Below are positions 45,964-56,938 of a stretch of 64,000 nt of DNA, piece by piece (position 1 is the first letter of the stretch; the number at the start of each line of letters is the position of its first letter). Location: NCBI GenBank assembly GCA_022578605.1, contig MU394078.1:248001-312000 (forward strand). The letters run 5' to 3'. The notes beneath the pieces were generated by a model. That model had not been told where the DNA came from and made no database searches. It was given only the letters and a program-made list of their open reading frames with translations. The translations under genes and the position numbers were made by a program. This stretch comes from Camillea tinctor. Lineage: Eukaryota; Ascomycota; Sordariomycetes; Xylariales; Xylariaceae.

Positions 45964-46887
45964 TGGGGGCAAGCGTCGATATGATCTATCAAGCGCTTTG
46001 GCGAATTGTCCTATGCACTATGCATTTGTCCTTCTATGAAGTGTCAAACTCAACATGCATTTGGGGTGACATTCCTTCTACTGCGGCCTGCTCCCGTGTG
46101 ACTCACTCAGAGACGCGCATCTTAGTTTCACATAAGCCGGGCTGGCAAGCTGGCTATCTACGCAACTAAACAGGTGGGTCACACCAAACAGCTACCTATA
46201 TACTTCTATACTTCTCTCATTTCTTTATAGACAAGGAAACGAAGAAGACGCAAGAATGAAGTGACTAGGTTAGGTATATGGACACCAACACCAGACGGAA
46301 TTGCTTGAGGATTTATGCGAGAGTGAATGCCTGATGAAATAGGGGCAAATTGGACAACAGTCGAATTTTATCTACTATACGAAGATTTCATTACCTCATA
46401 TGCATTATGAACATTTTAGTCCACCCTATTTACCACACAGCAGCAGTATAATTAGAGGTGGAATTCCTATCTAAAACATCAGAGCCACCCAGCTTGGTAT
46501 CCTTAAGCCCACTGCTTAATACCGTATGCAACGGGCCGGTGCACATCAGATGATATTGAGCTCAGGTCAGGACCGACGAGAAGACAGTGGCATACTATTA
46601 TGGACGTTGCAGTATGTATTTAGGTTTGCTTTCAAGACGCTCATCCCATTACCTTTGCGCAAACAGGTTTGTCAAATTGATATGAGAAGCCCGTCACCCC
46701 AATGGTTGACGATAGAAGGGGTAGATAGGCAAGCTGAATGGTATTAAATACTAAGCACTTTGCCCTTCTTCTCTCTCCTTCATCTCTTGATCTTATGATC
46801 TCACGAAAACATAGCATAGCATCTTTTTGACTCTCTAAATTTTACTCCAAAACCATCTCTACTGTCTGAATAACAATCTGAGCCATC
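45964..46887. other. Divergent intergenic region
   Basis: About 0.9 kb between the acetyltransferase (minus) and the kinase/HAD/UPRT gene (plus). No gene. A CT-rich stretch (CCCTTCTTCTCTCTCCTTCATCTC, 46761-46784) about 100 bases before ATG 46888 is a likely core-promoter element. Confidence 0.5.
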
Positions 46888-49492
46888 ATGGCCACCCCGA
46901 AGGAAAAGCCGATAGTCGTCGGCTTGTATGGGGTTCCAGGGTCTGGAAAGACTTACTTGTTGCAGCATCTTCAGAAAGAGCTGTGCTTAGAAGAAATCAA
47001 ATTCTACGAGGGCTCTGAAGTTATTGTCAGTCTTACCACTGGGGGCCTAGATGCGTTTCGCAGGCTAGATGAGCAAGAGAAGCTTCGCATCCGGCAGCTC
47101 GCAATTAGTCGTATCAGACAAGAGTGTCTTGACAACAGATGTGCCGCCGTTGTCACTGGGCATTTCAGTAAGCAAACTCTCTGTACAATCTTATATGTAG
47201 CTTGTCTGTTCTCGTTGGTGTACCAGGGCGTGGTATTGCTGAGCATGTTGGTTCGTACTAACCCATGACTTGTAGTGTTCTGGCCTGAAGGACAGGTCAG
47301 TGGCGAACCTGTGTATACGCAAAAGGACCTCGAAATATACACACACATTCTTTATCTCGATGTCCCAGCCTCAGAAGTCAGGAAGCAGCGCCAAAATGAT
47401 ACTAGCCGAAGTCGACCAGCTCTATCTATCGAGCATCTCGAGAAATGGCAGGCAGAAGAAAAGGCACAAATACGACGCCTCTGCTACAGCAACAGAATCT
47501 TATTTTCTGTTGTTTCACCCCCATTCCTTGACCGAGTCCAGGAACTCATCCGTGACTTCTGCCGTCATACCGAACAACGCAATATCAACTTGGCCAAGGA
47601 GAAGCTGGACAGTCTACTTCCAAGCGCCAGTAGTTCTTTAGAGACGATTCTAATAATGGATGGCGACAAAACTTTGAGTGCCGAAGATACTGGGTCGAGT
47701 AAGTTTTTAAGCTACTTTGCTATACGTTTAATCGTTTGATCACTGGCAACATCACTCTACGTCATAATCAAAATAGTATTTCCAATTTCGTTCCTACAGT
47801 CCTGTTTCTATGGAAGTTCTCTCTAACTAAAGTCAATATACCTAGTGTTTTGGTCAATGTGTCGAAAATCTGGCGCCACTGAAGAGTGCCCTTTGAAGAG
47901 GCTATTCAGTAGTCCCATGGAATATAGTCATACAGCTTTTCGTCAAGCATCGCTGCTATATGAAGACCGCAACTCTGGGGAAGGGGACTACGAAGATGTT
48001 TGTGAAGAGGTAGCAACCAAAGCCTCCATATATCCTGAGTTCCTCTTGCTTCTGAAGCAGATTGAAGTGCAGCAACATGTCCAGTGAGTAGATTCTGGAG
48101 TCGTTTAATCCCCCCCTTTGGCCTGTCTCGGCCTGGCTAGGAGTCGAAATTTCCTATTATAATGAGGCGTATGAGTTCATGGGAGTTTGGACTCCCGAGA
48201 CAACGACCTCAAGAGTAGAAAATTACACAATATCGCAATTACTGACTTCCATTACCACAGTGTCATCGTCCTTACTTGCGGCATTGGGCCTATTTGGCAG
48301 AAAATTATTCATAAAGCAGGGCTTTCGAATTCTGTGGATGTTATTGGAAACGGCTTTGGTGATGGAGTCGTTGTCACACCCAAAGTAAAGGCTACTCTCG
48401 TCTCACACTTACAAGTCGTGCACAACCTGTACGTGTGGGCTTTCGGCGACAGCCCATTAGACCTCCCGATGCTAGCGGAGGCCGACCAACCCATCATTGT
48501 GGTGGGTGAGGAGATGAACAGGAGCCGTACAATGGACGGTGCCTTATTGAAAGCCCTCGATAGGAAGACTCTTCGCCATCCTCGTCAAGTACTCTTGCCC
48601 AACACAGCATCCCCACGACTAGATAAAACGAAGCTTCCAGTAGTCGGACTTTCCGATGGCGATCTGATTGATTTACTTATAAGTCGACGTGCTCATCTCC
48701 ATGTCATACATGCAACTGGCAAGAATGCGGCTAAGTTGCTCATGACGCCAACCCGTGATGCGGAATGTGCCGGGCCTGATCTCATCAAGGCGCATCGTCA
48801 TATCGGGCGATACCTAGCAACGGAATATATAGCAGAGCTAGTTGGTGTTGAAGACTACCCCATCAACCACGTCCAAGGCCATAAGACTAGCGGGTACAGA
48901 TTCTGTGATGAACAGAAAATACTAATTGTCGCCTTGATGAGGGGAGGAGAACCCATGGCGAATGGCGTCTTCAAAGTGCTGAAGCGGGCCAGATTTTTGC
49001 AGTGAGTAAATTTGGGAGCTATTAACCTCCTCCTCATCCTCCTCCTCTCTTCTCCCTCTCCTCCCCTTTTCAGCCTTCTCGAGAGTCAAAGCTTCCTATC
49101 ATCGCTCCTAAGATACGGTCTCAAGAGTCAAAAAGTTACCCGCTATGAGATTTACTGACTCCCATTGTTGTAGTGCAGACAATCCCGACGATATCAAGAG
49201 TCGGCACTTACAGCAACGGACCACAGTAGTCCTTGTAGATTCGGTGATTAACAATGGAGATACGGTGGTACGGTTCGTCAAGCATGTACGAGCCCTGCAC
49301 AAAAGCATCCGTATCATCATTGTCGCCGGAGTTGTGCAGAAGAATGCGATTTCAAGGGGAGCCTATGCGAAAGAATTATCTAGTTACGAAGACATAAGTC
49401 TAGTTGCTCTACGAATCTCAGGCAACAAATTCAAGGGTCACGGCATGACAGATACAGGTAACCGGCTATTCAACACTACAGATCTTGACTAA
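46888..49492 (+). CDS. Three-domain fusion: P-loop kinase, HAD phosphatase and UPRT-like phosphoribosyltransferase
   Basis: Exons 46888-47167, 47276-47698, 47846-48083, 48261-49001 and 49174-49492 encode 666 residues. Domain 1 (about 1-200) is a small P-loop nucleoside/nucleotide-kinase-like domain: GVPGSGKT (15-22) preceded by IVVGLY. Domain 2 (about 215-430) is a HAD-superfamily phosphatase of the phosphoserine-phosphatase type: IMDGDKTL (nucleophile Asp222, acid/base Asp224), motif II VIVLTCG, and motif IV FGDSPLDLPML. Domain 3 (about 455-666) resembles uracil phosphoribosyltransferase: AGPDLIKAHRHIGRYLATEYI, ALMRGGEPMANGVF, and VLVDSVINNGDTVVRF in the place of the PRPP loop. A role in pyrimidine or nucleotide salvage is inferred; the diverged PRPP loop leaves activity uncertain. 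Introns 3 (48084-48260) and 4 (49002-49173) are long and homologous to each other and to P450 intron 4. Confidence 0.85.
48084..48260 (+). mobile_element. Introner-like intron, copy B
   Basis: 177-bp phase-2 intron. 5' end GTGAGTAGATT; internal arms GTCTCGG (48125-48131) plus GGAGTC (48140-48145) facing ACTCCCGAGAC (48191-48201); conserved CTCAAGAGTA; 3' box AATTACTGACTTCC (48237-48250). The pentamer CAGTG occurs exactly at both junctions (48082-48086 and 48258-48262) and spans the splice sites, like a target-site duplication. Confidence 0.75.
49002..49173 (+). mobile_element. Introner-like intron, copy C
   Basis: 172-bp phase-2 intron, same phase and same CA|GTGAGTA...AG|T junctions as copy B. 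5' end GTGAGTAAATTTG; a CT-rich insert (about 49027-49072) is private to this copy; shared segments are TTCTCGAGAGTCAAAGCTTCCTAT-type (with copy B), CTCAAGAGTCAAAA, and the 3' box ATTTACTGACTCCC (49150-49163). Junction pentamers are CAGTG (49000-49004) and TAGTG (49171-49175). Confidence 0.72.
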
Positions 49493-50672
49493 GTCGATGA
49501 CTATGGATGATTCCAGTTGCCCCTATAGCTAGACTGTGATGTTGTTGTTGCGCGAAGAGTCAAAATTCGAGAGACGGAAAATATGGAGTTTTTGGAACAT
49601 TCGGTGGTAATGGTGAATCATAAGATGTCAACTTTACAGACAAGAAAAACAGAATAGTGAGAATAGAAGTTAGAGTGAGCATTCATTATGAAGTGCCAAC
49701 GTGCTCCCGAAACCTATCAGACATGAGTGTGCAAAAATAGTTACCATCCTAGGCATGTCTGACTCTTCGCACAACAACAATGTCACAGTTTAGCCATAGG
49801 GGTGACTGGAATCGCATAAATATTACATCGCCTCATGTTTTGATAAATCGAGAGGCTACTAATTTTCTTCGAAGCCAACTCGCTAGAAACGAGTACCATA
49901 TATTTTATATATTTCTTCTTACCACCCTAGCTAGATAGGTACCTACTAGTTGTTATACCCTAATAGCTCATGCTTACTTTGTCGCCGTATTTCTATCCTT
50001 TTTTCAAAAGAACATTGACATGTATATGGGATATTCTGTCAGAATAAGATTCGCTCTGATTTGAATGGTTAATCTGAGGAACCAGAGTGAGTCCCTTTAT
50101 GACACATGTCTACTTTCTCGTATAGACATTTCTTAAACGTTATACCTAGTAGTACGGCTGAACTGTAAATTTATGGACAGAGTTAAAACAAAACGGCACA
50201 TTGGTATTTATATTTAGCTCTATGGTAGCTCTATGGTATGTATCACTTCGAACGTATGAAACGTCCTTGTAAGTTGGCAATAGCCCAATTGGACATATTC
50301 AGATATTTCTAATAATGGTAAATACCTAGGTATATTATAAGATAGGCTACTTAGGTATGTAGTATTTTGATAGAGCTCGTGGAAGTCAGTTGACTTAGAT
50401 TTACCAGTCTATCGAATTCAATTTTAGGGTTGAATACAAACCTTTTTTCCCGTATGGTACATATGACCCAGCGCCAGAAACTTATGAAGCCATTTATAGT
50501 TTGAGAGGCAAATGGAGAGAGACACCGACGAGCACAATACATCTGCTAAACCGTACACACAGAGCAATCGAGTCTCTAGAAAGGAAATATCTCCCAGATC
50601 CAGCTACGGGACTCGCTTGCACATCTTGTCAAGAGTCAAGACCAATTATGCTAATTATCGCCCAATAACAAC
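49493..50672. other. Intergenic region carrying a terminal-inverted-repeat element
   Basis: About 1.2 kb. Besides the 305-bp TIR element at its start, it is AT-rich, with an exact TACCTAGGTA at 50323-50332 and no gene. Confidence 0.6.
49509..49813. mobile_element. 305-bp non-autonomous TIR (MITE-like) element, transition-mutated
   Basis: Left arm 49509-49562 and right arm 49760-49813 are ungapped inverted repeats of 54 bp each, starting GATTCCAG and ending GAAGAGTCA. They match at 47 positions; all seven differences are transitions (C/T or G/A). The 197-bp centre has no open frame. Flanks show no clear target-site duplication. It lies 16 bases past the stop of the three-domain fusion gene, so it may overlap that gene's 3' UTR, where it could fold into a strong hairpin. 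Confidence 0.75.
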
Positions 50673-51860
50673 ATGGATTCGACTACAAATAATAATTATA
50701 AGCTACCTAGCTATGAAGAAACAACTAGATCCTCGAACTTCGTTACGATTGAAGTAAGTGATGAAGATGCAAGACCTCCTCTCTATTCACCGTGTCGCCT
50801 TCAACGCCGGAAATTCCACTTTGACAGATATCTTTCGATCCTGGGGCTTCTTCTCTCCATCATCGTCGGCTGCGGCATTACTGCTGGAACTACGTACTGC
50901 CTAGTTAAACACGTCATACGCCTGATTTCGGAGGCCAAGGTCTCATCTGACCCCCAAGTCTGGATGCAAGAAGCAAAGACAAAGGACTACGACTCTTGCT
51001 ATCTCGGTTGCAACAACTGTCGTGACCCAGAATTTGCCTATAATGCTTGCATTCGAACCTCCGAGATTCACCCCCAAAACTCGAGCACGATCTGCGACGG
51101 CAGGAAGATGTGGAACTGGGCTGAACGCTACCCAGAGGAATGCCTTATGGCCCGTGGCGAGTTCTACCGTCTACAGGCCCTTGATGGTTTAAAAAAGAGC
51201 TATAGCGGCCAATATGCTCTCATCATTTTGACAGTATTTGCCGGTATAATGGGTGCAGGTACGGTGCACATGATCTGGTCGAGGATCATAGCCAGTAATA
51301 GGAGGCGCGTGGAGGAGATGAGGCAGGCTTGGCCGGGATGGCAGAATAACCGGGTGCGAGTGCGCACACGCATCCCCTTTAAACTGAGTTTGGCCGTTTT
51401 CGCCATGATGTTCGGCTGCCCGATCAATGCGTATGTCTGCGTAGGACACGACAAGCCGCATAATGCATACTTCGCCAACGCCAATAACACCATCTTCGTT
51501 CAGGCCTACGGCTGGTTCAGCAACTGCTACGACTGGACCAGCTGCACCCCCATCTGTACGGATATATGCTACGGCAATGGCGGCAGCTGTCAGCAAATGT
51601 GTACGACGCCATGCACCACGTTCACGGCTAAAGATAGGAGACCGGAAGACTACGTTAACCTGATCACGCCCCGGATCAAAAACTGTGGGTTCCGGCCTGT
51701 ATTTGGCCCTAGAGAGGCAACAGACTTGCGCCTGGCGAACCCAGGACTCGAGAAGAACTGGTGGGTGCAACTCAACGTCAACAGATACAATGTCACGAAT
51801 CCAACGGAAACGGACCCCGAAATCATATGTTTACATGATATTGGGAACATTCCGAACTAA
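50673..51860 (+). CDS. Cys-rich multi-pass membrane protein of unknown function
   Basis: Single exon, 395 residues, good start context (AACAACATGG). A PPxY-like proline/tyrosine-rich cytoplasmic N-terminus (YKLPSYEETTRSS and ARPPLYSP) precedes TM1 (LSILGLLLSIIVGCGITAG, about 55-75). An extracytoplasmic loop with paired cysteines follows (CYLGCNNCRDPEFAYNAC). TM2 is LIILTVFAGIMGAGTVHMIW (about 180-200), then an Arg-rich cytosolic loop (SNRRRVEEMRQAW) and TM3 (LSLAVFAMMFGCPINAYV). The rest is a second Cys-rich domain with many CxxxC spacings (CYDWTSCTPICTDIC, CQQMCTTPC) and N-glycosylation sites. The LPSYEE element resembles PY-type motifs that recruit Rsp5-like ubiquitin ligases. No named family recognised; a fungal surface or vacuolar membrane protein is inferred. 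Confidence 0.75.
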   Translation: MDSTTNNNYKLPSYEETTRSSNFVTIEVSDEDARPPLYSPCRLQRRKFHFDRYLSILGLLLSIIVGCGITAGTTYCLVKHVIRLISEAKVSSDPQVWMQEAKTKDYDSCYLGCNNCRDPEFAYNACIRTSEIHPQNSSTICDGRKMWNWAERYPEECLMARGEFYRLQALDGLKKSYSGQYALIILTVFAGIMGAGTVHMIWSRIIASNRRRVEEMRQAWPGWQNNRVRVRTRIPFKLSLAVFAMMFGCPINAYVCVGHDKPHNAYFANANNTIFVQAYGWFSNCYDWTSCTPICTDICYGNGGSCQQMCTTPCTTFTAKDRRPEDYVNLITPRIKNCGFRPVFGPREATDLRLANPGLEKNWWVQLNVNRYNVTNPTETDPEIICLHDIGNIPN

Positions 51861-54095
51861 ATGGAGGCTTTCTACGCACATAGCGAAGCACACCTCTTCT
51901 AGCTTGATCCCTTCAGCCTGTCCGCTTGGTATAAGTCACTGCAGCTAAGACAAAATACCACGGAATATCAACATAGTCATATCGTTAGCGTTATAGTCAT
52001 TAGCTTGGAACAGTATACTATAGTATTTCTTTTTAACAACGCACTTCTCATGAAACAGTGCGCAAAACGCTATCGATAAAAAAACAGCTGTTATGCAAAA
52101 GCAAGACTTAGAACATATGCTCCATTCGGGAAAGGGGATCACGCTATAGAATACGAGTTGCTCGGATGTGGGAGGCTAGGACGCGTGCAGGTTTAGGTAA
52201 GTTCTTTGGGAGGGGGTAACTTGAGTCGGTGAATCATATTATATCTGTGAAGTCTACTTCTGCTATTGTCAAAAGCCTTGAAATGAATATATACGACAAA
52301 GAGCGTAGAAAAGCCGTTTATTGTATATACTCAAAATAAAATTAGTGATAGAGCCACCACCCCCTCAAAACCAGATCATATTTACACACCATCGCATATA
52401 CCTACCGATCTTGAAAGAGGTGTATAATATACCTATATATCCTATATAGCTACTTCAAGATTGACATCATGTTTTGTAAGTTTATGCGTATGAAGCATCT
52501 AGGTTGCAATATAGAATAGAGCATAGCGGAACCACGAACTGCGCCTACATATATTGATCTGCAAGTCATCCGTCAAATGTGATATGTTGATGGGAGAACC
52601 CAACTGCCGGACACTACTATGCTTCATGAATGGTATGGAGGGTGCCTAGTATAGGGTTAGGTAACATTAATAACCCAGCTTGATTGTGTCCAGAAACCTG
52701 GAAAGCTAACAACTTTTCTGTTTCTCAGAGGGTCTAGAACGCCGTTGACACTATTGATGTTCACATAGATGGTCCACGTGATATAGTTTCTGACAGCGGT
52801 TCATATTTGGTTGAAGCTACGCCTAAGTTATGGCTTGAGGTTTTGATATGTGAAAAAAAACTGTGTGATGACGTTAGGCACTAGGCTATGATAGTTGTAG
52901 AATAGTTGTCTGGGTAGGGTGAAGAGTGATAGCCCACTCCGTATAATCAAAGTTCCCATGTTTTGCATTAAGAGTATAGTCCGTCCTTGTCCCGCCTTGG
53001 ACGGATGTCCAAGCACCCGTCACTTTTCAACTAGTCTCTACCTGATCTCGATGGAAGCACGGCCTAGATTAGTGAGTGCTGCGCCTGGATGACATCTAAG
53101 GTGGGCTCATTGACGACGTTCCCGTAGTCATGTAGATCTTTCACCAGAACATGCATAGTCTGCGTTGCTATTCATGTACATACAACTGCCGGGAAGCCGA
53201 GGAAGACGAAGGACCCATTTTCATAAAAAATAAGGGACGTTCTAGAGCGGCTATGAAGCAATCGCGACTTTGTTGCTTACCGGTTTACAACTTGGTCTTC
53301 TCTTTACAACTAACCGTGTCGTAAATAACTATCAACCCACAATATTAAGATGAGGATAGATTGAGCATTCTTGTAATCGGGTCAGTTGTGCTCTGCTAAC
53401 TAGTTTCGGCAGGTTACGACCACCTGACGCAACGGCATACCTAATGGAGATCCCAGCTCGTTTTGCTATTGTTTGGCCTTATCTTTTCCGTTGGAATATC
53501 CCTGGTCAGTGCCCTTCAGCTCCTCCACGTACGTAGCGCTTTCGATAGATATCCGGCCTCTGACACCACACCACGCGATAGGATTCGACACGATAGGGAG
53601 CGGTGATGGTCAAGGGCGATTTCTAGAAGCTCCCGAATATCAGGTATGTACCTGCACAGTCTGCAGGGGACGCGTGAAACGGACACGTGGGCGCTATCGC
53701 CTCGCTCCCGACGAATAAACGGTTTCGTCCCTGGATATGTAGAGCTCGCGTCTGGTGTCTGTATGATCATTGGCTAAGGAACTCCGCCTACTAACTGCTT
53801 AAACGACGAGACGGCAAGGGGAGAAGAAAAGGGAGGCGACAAGATCAACTAAAGCTAGCCAACTACATAAACTACCTGGTAAATCTGCGTCGAAGGAACG
53901 ACAAGGCGGGGCTGGCACTAGTCAAGTAAGATGTTGTTGTCGACTTTTCTTTTTTGGAGTAGAGAGTCGCTAATTATCGACGTTTTGGGCATAAGCACTA
54001 TCGAGGTTGCATCAGAGAGAACAGAGGTTAATGATGCTACAGTCAAGCTAACTTAGTTACCCAACCTAACATTGATATTTCCAATCTCTCATATA

Positions 54096-54122
54096 GTGTA
54101 GTGTAGTGTAGTGTAGTGTAGG
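54096..54122. repeat. (TAGTG)n microsatellite
   Basis: About five tandem GTGTA/TAGTG units in gene-poor DNA. Confidence 0.85.
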
Positions 54123-55407
54123 TGTAGTTTATACTAATACTAACCAGAACATAAGATAAATATCTGCTAACTTGATGTAAACGTTTTCCAAAGGAGCTCC
54201 CCCACAGCTCGTAACCGACGCACGGATATTGGGTATGTGCGTGTGTGTACATACATACGTGGGTGGTGTGGATGAATTAGTTACCCGGATAGATCCCGGT
54301 GGGTAGGTTGAGTCGTTCGTAGCATTGACGATGATGGCCTCTGAAGGTCGAATCGACACTTGACAGTTAAGCGAAATAAAACTCCGGGCCGTATGCATAT
54401 AAGGTAAGTCTATATGGATACCACTTATACACTACACTATATTATTGATCTATAGAGTTATCAATCAAACTCCCCACAAGGCCGACTTTGGTTTTGATTA
54501 ATGTCCCGAGCTGCGCGGGGGATCCCCTTACTTTTCATTTCTGGTCACATACAGACGAGACGCGCACGTGGGCTCATGTTTGTCATGAACTGATTCTGAT
54601 TTATGGTAGCGAGAAGATCGAAAAGACCATACCTGACATAGAGGGGAAAGGAAAAAACACCAGGGCGAATTGAGAAACTCCGGAATAGAGGCGAAACTTG
54701 GTACGGCACTGATGATATGGTGGATTGGTGGTGGATTTCGCTATACATGTCACATCCTGCTGAGATTGAAGGGCCCCAGTATCATAACGACATCTGGGGG
54801 ATGATCGGCTCGATCATCTTATATCTTTTACTATTTCAGATCTATCATCATACTGTCCATGCATGTCTTAAACCTCGCTTTGCCTGCTTCTAAAACCCAA
54901 ACAGGTTTAGTTTAGTTGATATAACTGAGTGTAGGTAAATTAACATGAACTATTGCACGGTAGGGAAATAAAAGTGCCTTACTAGAGATGGCTTGATTGA
55001 AGCTTACAACTTACACTACATATGTACAGGACCTATGTATGTATGTACTTACCTAGGTAGGTTAGGAGGTAACATTGCTTGTGTTGTATGGTATGCACTT
55101 GATAAGTCTCAAACTTCAACTCTTATAACCCGCGTTAATGTCCTCACTCATTCTGGTAACGTTGATGTTTCAAACAACTTGGGTATGTAACCGGGAAGAT
55201 CCGTTAATAAATCATAATTACCTATTACATATGGACTTACCTACTAATATCGGTTACCTAGATCTAGGTAGGTAAGTAGGTAGTAATTGTTTGAGTGCAA
55301 AGTACCGTGCTTATCTCGATTCAGACTGGAAACATGAGCTTGACTATATTTAGTTTATTACACTTTGTCTTGTCTGCATACCTTTTTTTTGCTTCTTCCC
55401 TGTCTCC

Positions 55408-55434
55408 TTTTTTTTTTTTTTTTTTTTTTTTTTT
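55408..55434. repeat. Poly-T tract
   Basis: Uninterrupted run of 27 T. Possibly a nucleosome-excluding tract or the tail of an old minus-strand retroposed sequence; the sequence next to it shows no retroelement. Confidence 0.8.
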
Positions 55435-56938
55435 CCCTTCTCTCATCCTTCCCTTCCATCCTTGTCATCTGCATAGCTTACGACATTTCCTCTCGTGGAG
55501 AAAAGCAAAGAGGAAAAAAAAAACTTTGCGGCATAACATAACATAGCCTTACCTTTACCTGCCTGCAGCTTGCTACATATTAGTGTACATAGCCCTCACA
55601 TCAAGTTGCAGGTCTTCATGTAATTCGTAGTGTAGTCGTAGTTCCTTCTTTCATTCCCATGGGCCAAGCAAGCATGGCAGGGTCACAATTAGGGGTCTGA
55701 CACCCCTGGTAGCGGGTTCGCGAGAAGGGTGGACAAGGAGAGAGGGGAACACACTTATACCACTTATACAGTGGGAGGCAATACCTAATCAAGACAACAA
55801 CTGGGATTATGGATGGATGCGCGCTTGAGTGGACACTAGACCTAGAAAGCCCCTGTCCAACTAGCTGGGGGTGGTTAGTAGTGCACAGAAAGGCCGCATA
55901 CACAGACCATGAACGGGTAAGCCAATCATTTAGACCTGTCAGCTTTTGGTCCCCGACTCTCTCACTCAACTCACTCACACACATAGACAGACATACACAC
56001 ACACACCATACTACACCACACTACACCATTCCCTCTGTCTCTTTCTCTCTCTCTCTCCGCCCACTTGCTCTCTTAAACATGGTGGCGCTAGGTAGAATCG
56101 ATAGTCGTGTGGATAAGTAGGTAGGCAGCATTTATCAATGTACATACGTACATACACACATAGACTTACACCACTAGGAACTACGCGCCACCACCTTGTA
56201 TGTCTGGCCTGTCTTCCCACCACACAATCTCATCTCTTCTTTTCGAATCTGCCCCGGCAAGCCTAACAGTAAGGCCCCGGACAGCGAAAGGGAACAGTCG
56301 ATTGATGAATGAATCGCTGCCATCAATACAAACATCGACCTTGCCCTGGGGTTGCCTGGCTCGCTAGATTCTCGTTAGCTTCTCGTTGATGTAATTCGGC
56401 CTCCTTAACTCGTGGGGTCCATTAATCCACCTTATTCTCCCTCTCTCTCTCTTTTATTTTCTTCTTTTCCCTTCTCCTGCACCATATATTCTTTCTTCTT
56501 GTTCTTCTGTTGGCTTGCCTGCTTTTTATATATGTTTTTAAAAAAAGTTAAGAAGATATTATCCGATTCCGCCTAGGTTAAGATCGTATACCCTCACCTA
56601 TACATCGGTCACTTGTACGACTCAGACCAACATCGGACATTGAACTTCTTATATCAGCCTACATTAACATACATCCATACATACATACATTACATACACG
56701 AATGACTAGTTGACATGACAAAGTAAAGAGGAGTTTGAGCCAGCCAGTCGGACTTGTCTTACTCCACCCCCCAGGCCGCCGGGTCCTCCTCCCCCTAATC
56801 CCAGACATTCCAAGCCAACCTCCGTGCTTCGTTGTGCTTCGACCCCCACCAGAGTTGACCTTTCCATACACCGAGCACCTGGCCAGTGTTGTTCATATCC
56901 CCGCCGACATCGCTTTTTTTCTTTTCTTTCCTTCCACC

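Larger units (their letters stand above)
51861..56938. other. 5-kb gene-poor region with microsatellites
   Basis: No credible protein on either strand over about 5.1 kb. Contents include a (TAGTG)n run near 54096-54122, an exact TACCTAGGTA at 55050-55059, the 16-bp palindrome at 55255-55270, a 27-base poly-T at 55408-55434, (CA)n/(CTCT)n tracts at 55975-56060, and a CT-rich stretch at 56437-56515 likely to be part of the promoter or leader of the downstream SH3 gene. Confidence 0.6.
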
